A stretch of 64,000 nt of DNA from Maribacter arenosus (GTDB lineage: Bacteria > Bacteroidota > Bacteroidia > Flavobacteriales > Flavobacteriaceae), in assembly GCF_014610845.1 (NCBI RefSeq), contig NZ_JABTCG010000008.1:1-64000 (forward strand), given 5' to 3'. The notes below the pieces were generated by a model, which worked only from the letters and a program-made list of their open reading frames with translations, was not told the DNA's origin and did not search any database. The translations under genes and the position numbers were made by a program. Below are positions 35,059 through 43,920 of the stretch, in pieces. Each line of letters opens with the position of its first letter. The first letter of the stretch is position 1.

Positions 35059-37347
35059 TCACTTTTTTTTGCGCTTTCTCTTTTCCCTTTCTTGGGCATC
35101 AATAACCGCGACAGCCGTCATATTCACCATTTCGTCAACATCTGCTCCCAATTGTAGCACATGTACCGATTTTCTTAAACCAAGCATGATTGGCCCAATC
35201 GAATCCGCACCATTGAGTTCTTTTAATAACTTATAGGTAATATTCGCCGATTCCAAATTGGGGAATACCAATGTATTCACCTTTTTACCAGCCAATTTTG
35301 AAAATGGGAATTGACTTTGATGCAGCTCCTTATTAAGGGCGAAATCTGTCTGTATCTCCCCATCAACTATAAGCTCGGGATGGGTCTCATGTAAAATTTC
35401 AACGGCCCTGTTTACCTTTCTAGCATTAGGATGTGTTGAAGACCCAAAATTGGCATAGGACAACATGGCAATAATTGGATCAAAGCCAAAAGCTTTTGCC
35501 AAATTTGCAGTCATCACCGCAATTTCGGCTAGCACTTCGGCCGTTGGATCAATGTTTATTGACGTATCGGCCAAAAACAATGGCCCTTTTTCCGTGTTCA
35601 TAATATTCACCGTTGCCGCACGTTTTACACCCTTGGCCCTGCCGATTACTTCAAATACCGGTTTAATAACCGTTGGATACGCCCTGGAGTAACCTGAAAT
35701 CATCCCATCCGCATCATTTTCAAAAACCATCATAGCCGCATAGTAGTTGCGTTCCCTCATTTTGGTTTTAGCTCCATACAAGGTAATTCCATCCCTTTTG
35801 GTTCCTTCCCAAAATCTCGTCGCATATTGCTCTCTTTTTTCCAAAGAGTCGTCAGCTTTCGGATCTATTATTGTTACGTCGGCATTAAACTCAAGTTCTT
35901 TTTTAAGTTCTTTGATAATTTCCTTATTCCCTAACAATATTGGAATGGCGATTCCTTCTTCATGGACTATCTGGGCAGTCTTCAATACATCCAAATGATT
36001 GGCTTCGGCAAACACTATCTTTTTAGGATTTACTTTGGCCCTTTGGTGCAATAATCTAACCACCTTATTATCGCTACCTGAACGTTGCAATAACTGCTCA
36101 CGATATTTCGCCCAATCCTTGATAGGTTCCTTGGCCACTCCACTATCCATTGCTGCCTTCGCTACAGCAGGGGGTATCTCGGATATCAATCTTGGATCAA
36201 AAGGTTTAGGAATAATATAATCCTTACCAAAAGTCAACCTGGTTTCGGAATAGGCGATATTTACCTGTTCGGGAACGGATTGTTTGGTCAATTCGGCCAA
36301 GGCGACCACTGCGGCCATTTTCATTTCTTCATTGATCTTTGTGGCCCTAACATCGAGAGCACCCCTAAAAATAAATGGGAAGCCCAATACATTATTGACT
36401 TGATTGGGATGGTCAGATCTTCCAGTGGCCATAATAATGTCCTTCCTGGTCTTCACGGCCAAATCGTATGAAATTTCAGGATTGGGGTTGGCCATGGCAA
36501 AAACAATAGGATCCTTAGCCATAGACTTTAACATCGTCGGCGTCACGATGTCGGCAATTGATAAACCAATGAATACATCGGCATCTTTCATGGCCTGGGT
36601 CAAGGTATCTATTTTTCTTCCCGTTGCAAATTCCAGTTTTTCTTTGGAAAGATTCTCTTGGTCTTTGCGAATTACCCCCTTACTATCGAGCATTACTATA
36701 TTTTGGGCCTTAGCCCCAAAAGCTTTGTATAGCCTTGTACATGAGATGGCGGCTGCCCCGGCTCCACTGATTACAATGCGGATATCTTCGATTTTCTTCT
36801 TTGTAACGACCAAAGCGTTCAACAAGGCTGCAGCTGAAATGATGGCTGTTCCATGCTGATCATCGTGCATTACAGGAATGTCCAGTTCATCCTTAAGACG
36901 TCTTTCAATTTCAAAAGCCTCTGGTGCTTTTATATCCTCGAGGTTGATTCCTCCGAATGTGGGAGCAATGGCCTTAACAGTTTCGACAAATTTATCGACA
37001 TCCGTGGCGTCGATTTCGATATCCATACCATCTATATCGGCAAAAATCTTAAATAACAGACTTTTTCCTTCCATGACCGGCTTGGAAGCCTCTGGTCCAA
37101 TATTGCCCAACCCTAAAACGGCGGTTCCATTGGAAATAATCGCTACTAAATTGCCCTTGGAGGTATATTTATATACATTATCGACATTCTTGGCAATCTC
37201 CAGACAAGGTTCTGCTACCCCCGGTGAATAGGCCAAAGCAAGATCTCTTTGGGTGGAATAACTCTTCGAGGGTACTATTTTTATTTTACCGGGTTGAGGC
37301 TTGGCATGATAAACAAGCGCTTCACTTTTTAACTTTTTCTCACTCAT
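35059..37347 (-). CDS. maeB: NADP-dependent malic enzyme, MaeB type (malic enzyme-phosphotransacetylase fusion)
   Basis: This 762-residue enzyme has an N-terminal malic enzyme half (about 10-415) with SYSTQRDLALAYSPGVAEP, the catalytic Lys region and a Rossmann motif GAGAAAISC. The C-terminal phosphotransacetylase-like half (about 430-750) includes SYANFGSSTHP. MaeB oxidatively decarboxylates malate to pyruvate with NADP. In characterised MaeB proteins the PTA part is regulatory, sensing acetyl-CoA, and not catalytic. The ATG at 37347 follows an upstream in-frame TTG. A TAAATTTG element at 37372-37365 could be its -7 box. With PckA it handles the C4-to-C3 step of gluconeogenesis. Confidence 0.96.
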   Translation of the reverse strand: MSEKKLKSEALVYHAKPQPGKIKIVPSKSYSTQRDLALAYSPGVAEPCLEIAKNVDNVYKYTSKGNLVAIISNGTAVLGLGNIGPEASKPVMEGKSLLFKIFADIDGMDIEIDATDVDKFVETVKAIAPTFGGINLEDIKAPEAFEIERRLKDELDIPVMHDDQHGTAIISAAALLNALVVTKKKIEDIRIVISGAGAAAISCTRLYKAFGAKAQNIVMLDSKGVIRKDQENLSKEKLEFATGRKIDTLTQAMKDADVFIGLSIADIVTPTMLKSMAKDPIVFAMANPNPEISYDLAVKTRKDIIMATGRSDHPNQVNNVLGFPFIFRGALDVRATKINEEMKMAAVVALAELTKQSVPEQVNIAYSETRLTFGKDYIIPKPFDPRLISEIPPAVAKAAMDSGVAKEPIKDWAKYREQLLQRSGSDNKVVRLLHQRAKVNPKKIVFAEANHLDVLKTAQIVHEEGIAIPILLGNKEIIKELKKELEFNADVTIIDPKADDSLEKREQYATRFWEGTKRDGITLYGAKTKMRERNYYAAMMVFENDADGMISGYSRAYPTVIKPVFEVIGRAKGVKRAATVNIMNTEKGPLFLADTSINIDPTAEVLAEIAVMTANLAKAFGFDPIIAMLSYANFGSSTHPNARKVNRAVEILHETHPELIVDGEIQTDFALNKELHQSQFPFSKLAGKKVNTLVFPNLESANITYKLLKELNGADSIGPIMLGLRKSVHVLQLGADVDEMVNMTAVAVIDAQEREKRKRKKK

Positions 37348-37364
37348 GGTCAACAGTTGAAAAT

Positions 37365-37372
37365 CAAATTTA
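37365..37372 (-). promoter_or_regulatory. Possible -7 element for maeB
   Basis: TAAATTTG on the minus strand matches the TAnnTTTG box and lies 18 bases before the ATG. No TTG is present at the expected -33 distance, so the call is weak. Confidence 0.3.
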
Positions 37373-37517
37373 GGGGTATTCTTTGGAAAAAATAAATTGA
37401 CGGATCAATTGTTGATTATATCACAACAAAGTCAAATTAAAGTACTATTAGTTTACAATGATCATTGGCGGTCAAGAGTAGTTATCCTCCCACCCAATTA
37501 GAATGATCTACCGCATT

Positions 37518-38837
37518 TCAATCCCGCTCCTCTTCTTTTGACACATTCAATCGCAAGGCCAAGAGGGCGGATATTATAAAGAATATTCCAGCAAATATAA
37601 TAGCATTTATTGCATTTGCCCCTAAAAGATTTTTATAGATCATACCAAAGGTCAGCGTCTCTATTCCCATTGGTATCACGATCATCATATTCAAAATGCC
37701 CATATACACCCCACGACGTTCTTGGGGCACAATTTTGGATACCATCGTATAGGGTATACCCATCATGGCTGCCCATCCTATGCCAAAAAAGACCATTGGA
37801 AAAAGCACATAGACTGGATCGGTAATATAGGGTATGGACAACAATGCCAATCCTGTTCCCAATAAACTAGCTGCATAGATTTTCTTTCCCCCATATTTTA
37901 AGGTCAATGGCACGAGCATCAGGGCCACAACAACCGTTGCAATATTATAAGTAGTGCTCATTTTTGCCGACTGGGCTGCAGCAGATGAGAGGTCAAAGCC
38001 CATCGTCTTCATAAAGAGGGGGGTGATATACTGCCAATAAACAAAAAGCGCATACCATTGAAAAAGGTATACAATTGACAGTTTCCACATAAATTTAGGC
38101 ATCTCTTTTACCGCGTTTGAGATTTCAATAAAAGGCATTTTGAAACGCTCAATGAAAGGCAAGGACTTATGCGAATTTATTTCTTTCAGTTCTTCATAGG
38201 AAGGAGGAATTTCAGGGGTTTTAATAACGGACCACAAGATGGTTCCTACAGATAGTACAGAACCGATAAAGAAGGAATAGTATAACCACTTGGGAATAGT
38301 GCCCGCAACCTCGATTGAGGTATCCCCTCCGAACCAGTCTTGGAATAAAAATATGGAAGCATTTGCCAAGACTATGCCAGCACCGACAAACAGACTCTGC
38401 ATCTGATAACCCAGACTCAATTGCTTTTCTGGTAACTTATCCCCTACAAAAGCGCGATATGGCTCCATGGCCATATTATTCCCTACATCCAATATCCACA
38501 ATAACCCTACGGCAAACCACAAAGCCGGACTTAACGGAAAGGCAAACAGACATAGACTACCGATTATAGCCCCAATCAAGAAAAAGGGTTTTCGTCTTCC
38601 CCAACGTGGCGACCATGTCTTATCGGAAATAGCCCCGATAATGGGTTGAACCACCAGACCTGTAACGGGGCCTGCGATATTCAAAATAGGCAACATGTCT
38701 TCGGGTGCCCCCAAGAACAAGAAAACTGGGTTGATAGCCGTTTGTTGCAGCCCAAAACTGAACTGGATTCCCAAGAATCCCACATTCATATTGAAAATTT
38801 GCCAAAAACTTAGGGTTGGTTTTTTAAAGAGGTCCAT
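37518..38837 (-). CDS. MFS transporter, SLC45-like (sugar/H+ symporter type)
   Basis: This 439-residue 12-TM transporter has the SLC45/plant-sucrose-carrier-like signature SDKTWSPRWGRRKPFFLIGA in loop 2-3. It also has NMAMEPYRAFVGD in TM4-5, a second-half QWYALFVYWQYITP and VSKIVPQERRGVYMGILNM. In Bacteroidota such carriers usually move maltose or related disaccharides and sit in starch-utilisation loci. Here it stands alone between maeB and queG, so the substrate is open. A TTG-N18-TAACTTTT element just upstream would give a nearly leaderless transcript and is a weak promoter candidate. Confidence 0.88.
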   Translation of the reverse strand: MDLFKKPTLSFWQIFNMNVGFLGIQFSFGLQQTAINPVFLFLGAPEDMLPILNIAGPVTGLVVQPIIGAISDKTWSPRWGRRKPFFLIGAIIGSLCLFAFPLSPALWFAVGLLWILDVGNNMAMEPYRAFVGDKLPEKQLSLGYQMQSLFVGAGIVLANASIFLFQDWFGGDTSIEVAGTIPKWLYYSFFIGSVLSVGTILWSVIKTPEIPPSYEELKEINSHKSLPFIERFKMPFIEISNAVKEMPKFMWKLSIVYLFQWYALFVYWQYITPLFMKTMGFDLSSAAAQSAKMSTTYNIATVVVALMLVPLTLKYGGKKIYAASLLGTGLALLSIPYITDPVYVLFPMVFFGIGWAAMMGIPYTMVSKIVPQERRGVYMGILNMMIVIPMGIETLTFGMIYKNLLGANAINAIIFAGIFFIISALLALRLNVSKEEERD

Positions 38838-38957
38838 ATAGTAAAAAGTTAGGTGGTAAAACTGCCGAACAAGATACTATAATAAATGCTGAAATAGGAA
38901 AAACCCAATATGAAAAACGAACGCAACCCAAACTAAAACGTTTGCGTAAAGTAAAGT

Positions 38958-39875
38958 TTATTTCAAAAAACCAATATTTCGTTTTAGACCAGTAAACTTG
39001 GTTCTTTTTACTGCCGATTTTTGAAACACGTTGTTGAACACCTCCTCGGTGATTTCTTCCCAATCTTTTTTAGACATGGACAATAATTCCGGATGTGGAT
39101 CAAATAACGGCTCCGCATGGGGTTTAGAAAATCGGTTCCATGGACAAACATCCTGACAAATATCGCAGCCGAACATCCAGTCTTCAAATTTACCATGAAA
39201 CTCGTTGGGAATTTCATTCTTCAGCTCTATGGTAAAATAAGAAATACATTTGCTCCCGTCCACGACATAGGGCTCCACAATGGCCTCGGTAGGGCAGGCG
39301 TCTATGCAGGCGGTGCATGAGCCACAGTGATCCGTGACCGGTGTGTCATATTCCAATTCCAAATCAACAATGAGTTCTGCTATAAAATAAAAAGAACCGG
39401 TGTGTTGGGTTAATAAGTTGCTGTGTTTCCCAATCCAACCTAAACCGCTTTTTGCGGCCCAGGCTTTATCCAAAACAGGGGCGGAATCAACAAAGGCACG
39501 ACCGTGAACCTCACCTATTTCTTCGGATATAAAATTTTGAAGTTGTCTTAGTTTTGATTTAATCACATGGTGATAATCATTACCATAAGCGTATTTGGAA
39601 ATCTTATAGGTATCCTCCTTTTGGCTTGCCTCGGGATAATAATTTAATAATAAAGAAATCACCGACTTGGCCCCATCAACTAGTTTGGTGGGATCCAGGC
39701 GCTTGTCGAAATGGTTCTCCATGTACTGCATTTCGCCGTTCATGTTTTGATTAAGCCATTTTTCCAATCTGGGAGCTTCTTCTTCCAAAAACGCTGCCTT
39801 TGAAATACCGCACGACAAAAAACCGAGGCGTTTTGCTTCGGTTTTGATTAAATGCGCATAGTTTTTTGAACCCAT
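38958..39875 (-). CDS. queG: Epoxyqueuosine reductase QueG
   Basis: This 305-residue enzyme performs the last step of queuosine synthesis, reducing epoxyqueuosine at tRNA position 34 with a cobalamin cofactor and two [4Fe-4S] clusters. Visible motifs are the catalytic-aspartate segment [23 protein letters not shown] (D130 and D136 region), the ferredoxin cluster C184xxC187xxC190xxxC194P and the second set C237xxC240xxxC244P with a distant C210. The C-terminal HEAT-like repeats of long QueG proteins are absent, which is normal for this group. It follows the cytochrome c lipoprotein gene by 40 bases. Confidence 0.96.
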   Translation of the reverse strand: MGSKNYAHLIKTEAKRLGFLSCGISKAAFLEEEAPRLEKWLNQNMNGEMQYMENHFDKRLDPTKLVDGAKSVISLLLNYYPEASQKEDTYKISKYAYGNDYHHVIKSKLRQLQNFISEEIGEVHGRAFVDSAPVLDKAWAAKSGLGWIGKHSNLLTQHTGSFYFIAELIVDLELEYDTPVTDHCGSCTACIDACPTEAIVEPYVVDGSKCISYFTIELKNEIPNEFHGKFEDWMFGCDICQDVCPWNRFSKPHAEPLFDPHPELLSMSKKDWEEITEEVFNNVFQKSAVKRTKFTGLKRNIGFLK

Positions 39876-39915
39876 GCTTCGAAGGTAAGCGAAAAATATT
39901 TTTCAGGGAAGCGTA

Positions 39916-40491
39916 CTAAGAAGATGGTGGTTCATATGCCGGAACCCGATTTTCTATGGGCTGTATCGTTTTTAAATATTCAAAAACGGCTTCGATGTCC
40001 CCATCGGTCAGGTAGGCATAATGCTGCGGCATAGGCGGCATAATGGGTCTGCTATTATCCAAGCCTTTGAACTTTGCTTCCCTTATCGCTTTCTTGAACT
40101 GCTCTAAAGTCCATGTACCAATACCAGTTTCATGTGGTGTGAGATTACCGGAATAAGAGGTGCCCCATGGGCCTACCGCTGCCGTAAGTTCACCGCTAAA
40201 GAGCACCCATGGCCCCAAGGGAACATTCTCAGGAATAGGTGGCAAAGGCCGGGATGCATCGAATCCCATCAAATATTTGTCCATGTCGGGAACAGGTCCT
40301 TGTTCTGTCATCTTCTTTGGGGTATGGCAATCCGTGCAGCCCAGAATATTTACCAAATACTCCCCATGTGCCACTATATCGGTTTCCCCCATAGGGATTT
40401 CTTCGACCACTTCAGCTGTAGGTTTCTTTTCACCACATGCAGCTACCAGTATGACAAGGGATACGAGCACTCCATAAACTGTTGACTTCAT
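39916..40491 (-). CDS. Lipoprotein c-type cytochrome, single heme
   Basis: This 191-residue protein has a lipoprotein signal with lipobox VAA-C19 and one heme-c motif C52-T-D-C55-H56. A methionine-rich segment (PIMPPMPQHY) probably supplies the axial ligand, and YLTDGDIEAVFEYLKTIQPI closes the fold, as in class I cytochromes of the gluconate/alcohol dehydrogenase type. It would be tethered to a membrane facing the periplasm and carry single electrons. No dehydrogenase is adjacent, so its donor is unknown. It is 40 bases upstream of queG on the same strand, probably by chance of gene order. Confidence 0.9.
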   Translation of the reverse strand: MKSTVYGVLVSLVILVAACGEKKPTAEVVEEIPMGETDIVAHGEYLVNILGCTDCHTPKKMTEQGPVPDMDKYLMGFDASRPLPPIPENVPLGPWVLFSGELTAAVGPWGTSYSGNLTPHETGIGTWTLEQFKKAIREAKFKGLDNSRPIMPPMPQHYAYLTDGDIEAVFEYLKTIQPIENRVPAYEPPSS

Positions 40492-40982
40492 ATTGAATGT
40501 TATAATGATTATACTTCAATTTACCCAAAAATCCCAGTCGATACTTCTTGTTTTGTATCTGTTGGGCCGATATTTGTATAAACGGTATTTAAAGGTTCAT
40601 CCCTTTATCTTGTAAAAACACCCTTTAGAGGGGAATAAGGAATGTGCCAAAAGGAAAGGTGTCAATATATGATGATTTATGGCCGAATTTTATCAGGAAA
40701 GGGGCAATCCCCTTATAACGGTAATTGATAGAGTATCGATGGTCGGACATTGGCGGAAATCCATCGGGATAAAAAAACAAAGGTACCTGGGGTCGATTTT
40801 GATGAGATAGGGAAGTTTTTGTTTCCTATTTATGCGCCCTTTGCCCACACTCAAGGTTATTTAAAGCAGTAAGGAGCCGAGGTCTAAATCTTCTTATGCT
40901 TTGTTATACCATGGAGCAACGGTATATCAAAAAATCGCCCAAACTCAATTGGGCGATCTATTTTAGGGTGGCAAACAATTAT
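40492..40982. other. 491-bp intergenic region without a recognised gene
   Basis: Between the cytochrome c lipoprotein gene and the PepSY-like gene I see no complete gene. On the plus strand a frame broken by TGA-TAG at 40726-40731 continues open to a TAA at 40870-40872, with a protein-like composition (VPGVDFDEIGKFLFPIYAPF). It may be a decayed remnant or chance. The right end holds the terminator at 40927-40957. Confidence 0.6.
40927..40957 (-). terminator. Intrinsic terminator after the PepSY-like gene
   Basis: A perfect stem ATCGCCCAA (40934-40942)/TTGGGCGAT (40949-40957) with a 6-base loop is followed on the minus strand by TTTTGAT. It lies 26 bases after the gene's stop. Confidence 0.82.
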
Positions 40983-41519
40983 CTAATTCAAAATATTACC
41001 GTCCATATCAATTTTTAAATTCTTTTTAGAATTGTCCTTTCCAATTTGGAATTGATATAATTTTTTTACCCCCTTATTGTAGTGGTAAGAAACCAAATAG
41101 ACACTACTTTTAATTTCCCAATCGGGGTATTCGTTGTAAACCGAATTTCTAACGGCAACAGGGGATGCAACATCCTTGAATTTTTCACTGGATACCATTA
41201 TCTTACCCTTACGATTGTAAGTGGCAATAATATTTCCCTTGTTATTTGAAAAATGTACTTCGTAAGGCCCAACGTCATTAAAATAAATTGGGGTTCCTTT
41301 GATTTTGAACCTTGCCGCCTTGTTTTCCAGTTCTTTTACAACTTCAGGGGTAACTTCATCATGTACCTTTTCGAGATAATCCATGTTCAAGGCAGTGACC
41401 GTTACACCCTCTAAAACCACTTCTTGGGTTTCCTCCTCTTTAGCTTCATTATTGAGCTCTTGTGCATAACCTAGGCTGGTAAGGCCTATAAATAACATAC
41501 CGAATACAATTGCTTTCAT
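40983..41519 (-). CDS. Secreted PepSY-like protein of unknown function
   Basis: This 178-residue protein has a signal peptide (1-21, ending GYAQ). A conserved ETQEVVLEGVTVTALN segment follows, then two repeats that look like PepSY/BLIP-type folds. The second contains VRNSVYNEYPDWEIKSSVYLVSYHYNKG and ends with a D-x-D-G-N-I-L turn. Similar flavobacterial proteins have, as I recall, sometimes been labelled nicotinate-nucleotide adenylyltransferase in databases. Nothing in the sequence supports that: there is no HxGH or nucleotide motif. The ATG at 41519 is chosen over an upstream TTG. It has its own terminator and is probably monocistronic. The next gene upstream is the AraC/TPR regulator. Confidence 0.8.
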   Translation of the reverse strand: MKAIVFGMLFIGLTSLGYAQELNNEAKEEETQEVVLEGVTVTALNMDYLEKVHDEVTPEVVKELENKAARFKIKGTPIYFNDVGPYEVHFSNNKGNIIATYNRKGKIMVSSEKFKDVASPVAVRNSVYNEYPDWEIKSSVYLVSYHYNKGVKKLYQFQIGKDNSKKNLKIDMDGNILN

Positions 41520-41701
41520 GATCAATAGATTTAAAGGTTAATACTTATTCTCAGTATAAAGATCAGTCAATTGCACCCGCAATACTAAACACCTATGTTT
41601 CAAATTATTAAAAGTTTTTTTTGAAGTCTTCCACCTATACATTGAAGCCTTCAAACTATGTTGAACGAAAGGCTCTTGATGCCATAAAAAGGATGGGTAA
41701 T

Positions 41702-43651
41702 TTATTCAGGAAGACTATGTGGTTCCATGGGAAACCCGACTTTAGTGTATAGGTCAAGATAACGTTTATCATTTCGTAAAGGAATTAAAGCGGGTTCTTC
41801 ACGCAACCAAATCATTTCTACTTCATGACGGTCATAGGACTTCTGAAGCCATTCAAAAGCTTCATCATATTCCCCTATGATAGAATAATAAAGCGCCAAA
41901 AACCATGCCGGGCTACCGGATTCGCCTGCTTCATATCTATTCCGTAGATCATTCAAATAGCCATGAAGATTTTCAGTATTACCATCCCTATGGGCATGTA
42001 ACGCGCTTAACCACAAGACAATAGGAGGACGGTCTGAAAAACTGGTCAATATCTTATTTAAAAGTCCTTTTGAGTTTTCGTACTCTTCTAGATAGAAATA
42101 ATATCTAGCAGCTATCCTTAGATACATGATATCATCGTTAAATAGTTTATCTATACTTTTTAGAAGATTGGTAGTTTCCTCTTTCCTATTGAGAAAAAAG
42201 AGTGCTTGGGCCTTAAAAATATACGGATAGCTTCCTATGGGAGACTCTTTTAGTTGTCGATTGATTCGAGCAAACGATTCGTCATACTTCCCGGTTTGCA
42301 AACCATATAGAATGGCAATATTACTTCTTGTCTTATACTCCCTTTCCATACGCTCAAAATCCCATTCATATAAATATGAACCATCGTTTAAGGCACTTTT
42401 TAAGATTAAATTCGTACTGTCTATTGCATTAGCTTTGAGTAAAAGCTGTTTTGCTTTGTGCCATGCGTCCTGCTCATTATACAATCCCCAACTGGCTCCG
42501 CCCCATAAATATAAATAAGCCAGATTTACATAAGCATCAAAGAAAGTAGAATCTAGGCGAATAGCCTTTTCATACAGCGGTACCGCATTCTCCATCCCAG
42601 TTTTATTATATTTAGAAGCCTGATAATTGGCTTGTAAGAGTAGATTATAGGCCTCCTTATTTTGAGTTGGGACTAATTGTATCGCCATAAGGTCTTCTTC
42701 TTTGAGTTCAACATGCAAATTTTCAGCTATATTTTCAGCTACTTCAGCTTGGATTTTGAAGATATCATTGCTGTTCCAATCACCGGAATATTCCTCGGAC
42801 CAGAAATGCTTGTTAGAAGGCCCATCGATTAATTGTAGCGTAATTTTCATCTGATCACCGGACAGCTGAAAGTTTCCTTGTAGAATATTCTGAACTCCCA
42901 ATTCATTTGCAATGACGGGAGCGCTTTGATCTGAAGTTTTGTACTTCAATACCGATGTAAAAGGAATTACATCTATTTTCCGGTCAATTTTGGTAAGTCT
43001 TGTAATTACGGCGTCGGTAATTCCATCACTGACATAATCAAGTTCAGGATCACCACTCCAGTTTTTAAAGGGAATCACTGCAATAGACTTACCTTGGGCC
43101 TCAGTTTCTGCGGTTTCGGTCGAATTTTCTTTAATGAAATCCATGTAGTAAACATATGAAATGGTAAATATCAACACGGCGCTAATTAAGGCAAACAAAA
43201 GTGTTCTTCGCTTAATAACCTTTTTCACCATTTCGATCGTTTCATGCGTAACATGGCTCGATTTTTCTTGTTCCGGAGTCCGATCCTTCCCGCCTTTTTC
43301 ACTTTCCAAAGGCTTCCTAAATTTTGCCTCTCCCGGAGGATAACCATAATAATCGTGAAAGCAGGTATTGAAATACGTTGGGCTATTAAATCCCACCCGA
43401 TATGCTATCTCTGCGACTGTCGCTACATTGTCCTGAAGCATTTTCATGGCCTTTTCAAGCCTGTAATCCCTAATAAATCGACTTGCTGATTTTCCATTGA
43501 TGGATTGGAGCCTGCGGTGTAATTGGGAACGGCTAATACCTACCGCCTCGGCAAGTTCCTTGACCCCAAAGTGTTCGTTGTCCAGGTTGGCCTCGAGAAG
43601 TTCAGTCAACTTTTTAATAAATGCCCGGTCCATTGAAAGTTCGCTATTCAT
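41702..43651 (-). CDS. Membrane-anchored AraC-type regulator with TolB/FlgO-like and TPR domains
   Basis: This 649-residue protein begins with an AraC-type double helix-turn-helix domain (about 10-113) containing VAEIAYRVGFNSPTYFNTCFHDYYGYPPGE. A single TM helix (150-169) follows. The outer part has a TolB-N/FlgO-like domain (about 188-315, starting KSIAVIPFKNWSGDPELDYVSDGITD) and a run of TPR helices (about 330-635). The DNA-binding part is cytoplasmic and the TPR part periplasmic, so it can pass an outside signal directly to DNA. The same sensor module is often fused to CadC-type or adenylate-cyclase domains; here it is AraC-type. Neighbouring PepSY-like and P450 genes are possible targets (inference). 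Confidence 0.88.
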   Translation of the reverse strand: MNSELSMDRAFIKKLTELLEANLDNEHFGVKELAEAVGISRSQLHRRLQSINGKSASRFIRDYRLEKAMKMLQDNVATVAEIAYRVGFNSPTYFNTCFHDYYGYPPGEAKFRKPLESEKGGKDRTPEQEKSSHVTHETIEMVKKVIKRRTLLFALISAVLIFTISYVYYMDFIKENSTETAETEAQGKSIAVIPFKNWSGDPELDYVSDGITDAVITRLTKIDRKIDVIPFTSVLKYKTSDQSAPVIANELGVQNILQGNFQLSGDQMKITLQLIDGPSNKHFWSEEYSGDWNSNDIFKIQAEVAENIAENLHVELKEEDLMAIQLVPTQNKEAYNLLLQANYQASKYNKTGMENAVPLYEKAIRLDSTFFDAYVNLAYLYLWGGASWGLYNEQDAWHKAKQLLLKANAIDSTNLILKSALNDGSYLYEWDFERMEREYKTRSNIAILYGLQTGKYDESFARINRQLKESPIGSYPYIFKAQALFFLNRKEETTNLLKSIDKLFNDDIMYLRIAARYYFYLEEYENSKGLLNKILTSFSDRPPIVLWLSALHAHRDGNTENLHGYLNDLRNRYEAGESGSPAWFLALYYSIIGEYDEAFEWLQKSYDRHEVEMIWLREEPALIPLRNDKRYLDLYTKVGFPMEPHSLPE

Positions 43652-43920
43652 GATGGTAATAATTCAGCTATTTCAACCCTTTAAAAAACACTCTAGAAAT
43701 GCATATGCATTTTCCCCAAATTAGGTAAAGCTTTGATTATTAACAATGACGACGGTCAATCGGTTTTTATAGCAATTCTATTTGTCCGGGGAGTGGTTAA
43801 CCTTTTTCTTGGACATTTCGTATGGCCTTCCAGCTATTTTTTATTAGAAATACCAAAAATTAAAAAACCCAAGCGAATGGCCTGGATTTTATTGGATGGT
43901 ATTAATTTCGTATTAGCAAA

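Noticed and set aside
38844-38872. Promoter TTG-N18-TAACTTTT for the MFS gene
   Set aside because: The -7 box has one mismatch and the transcript would be essentially leaderless; kept only as a weak remark.
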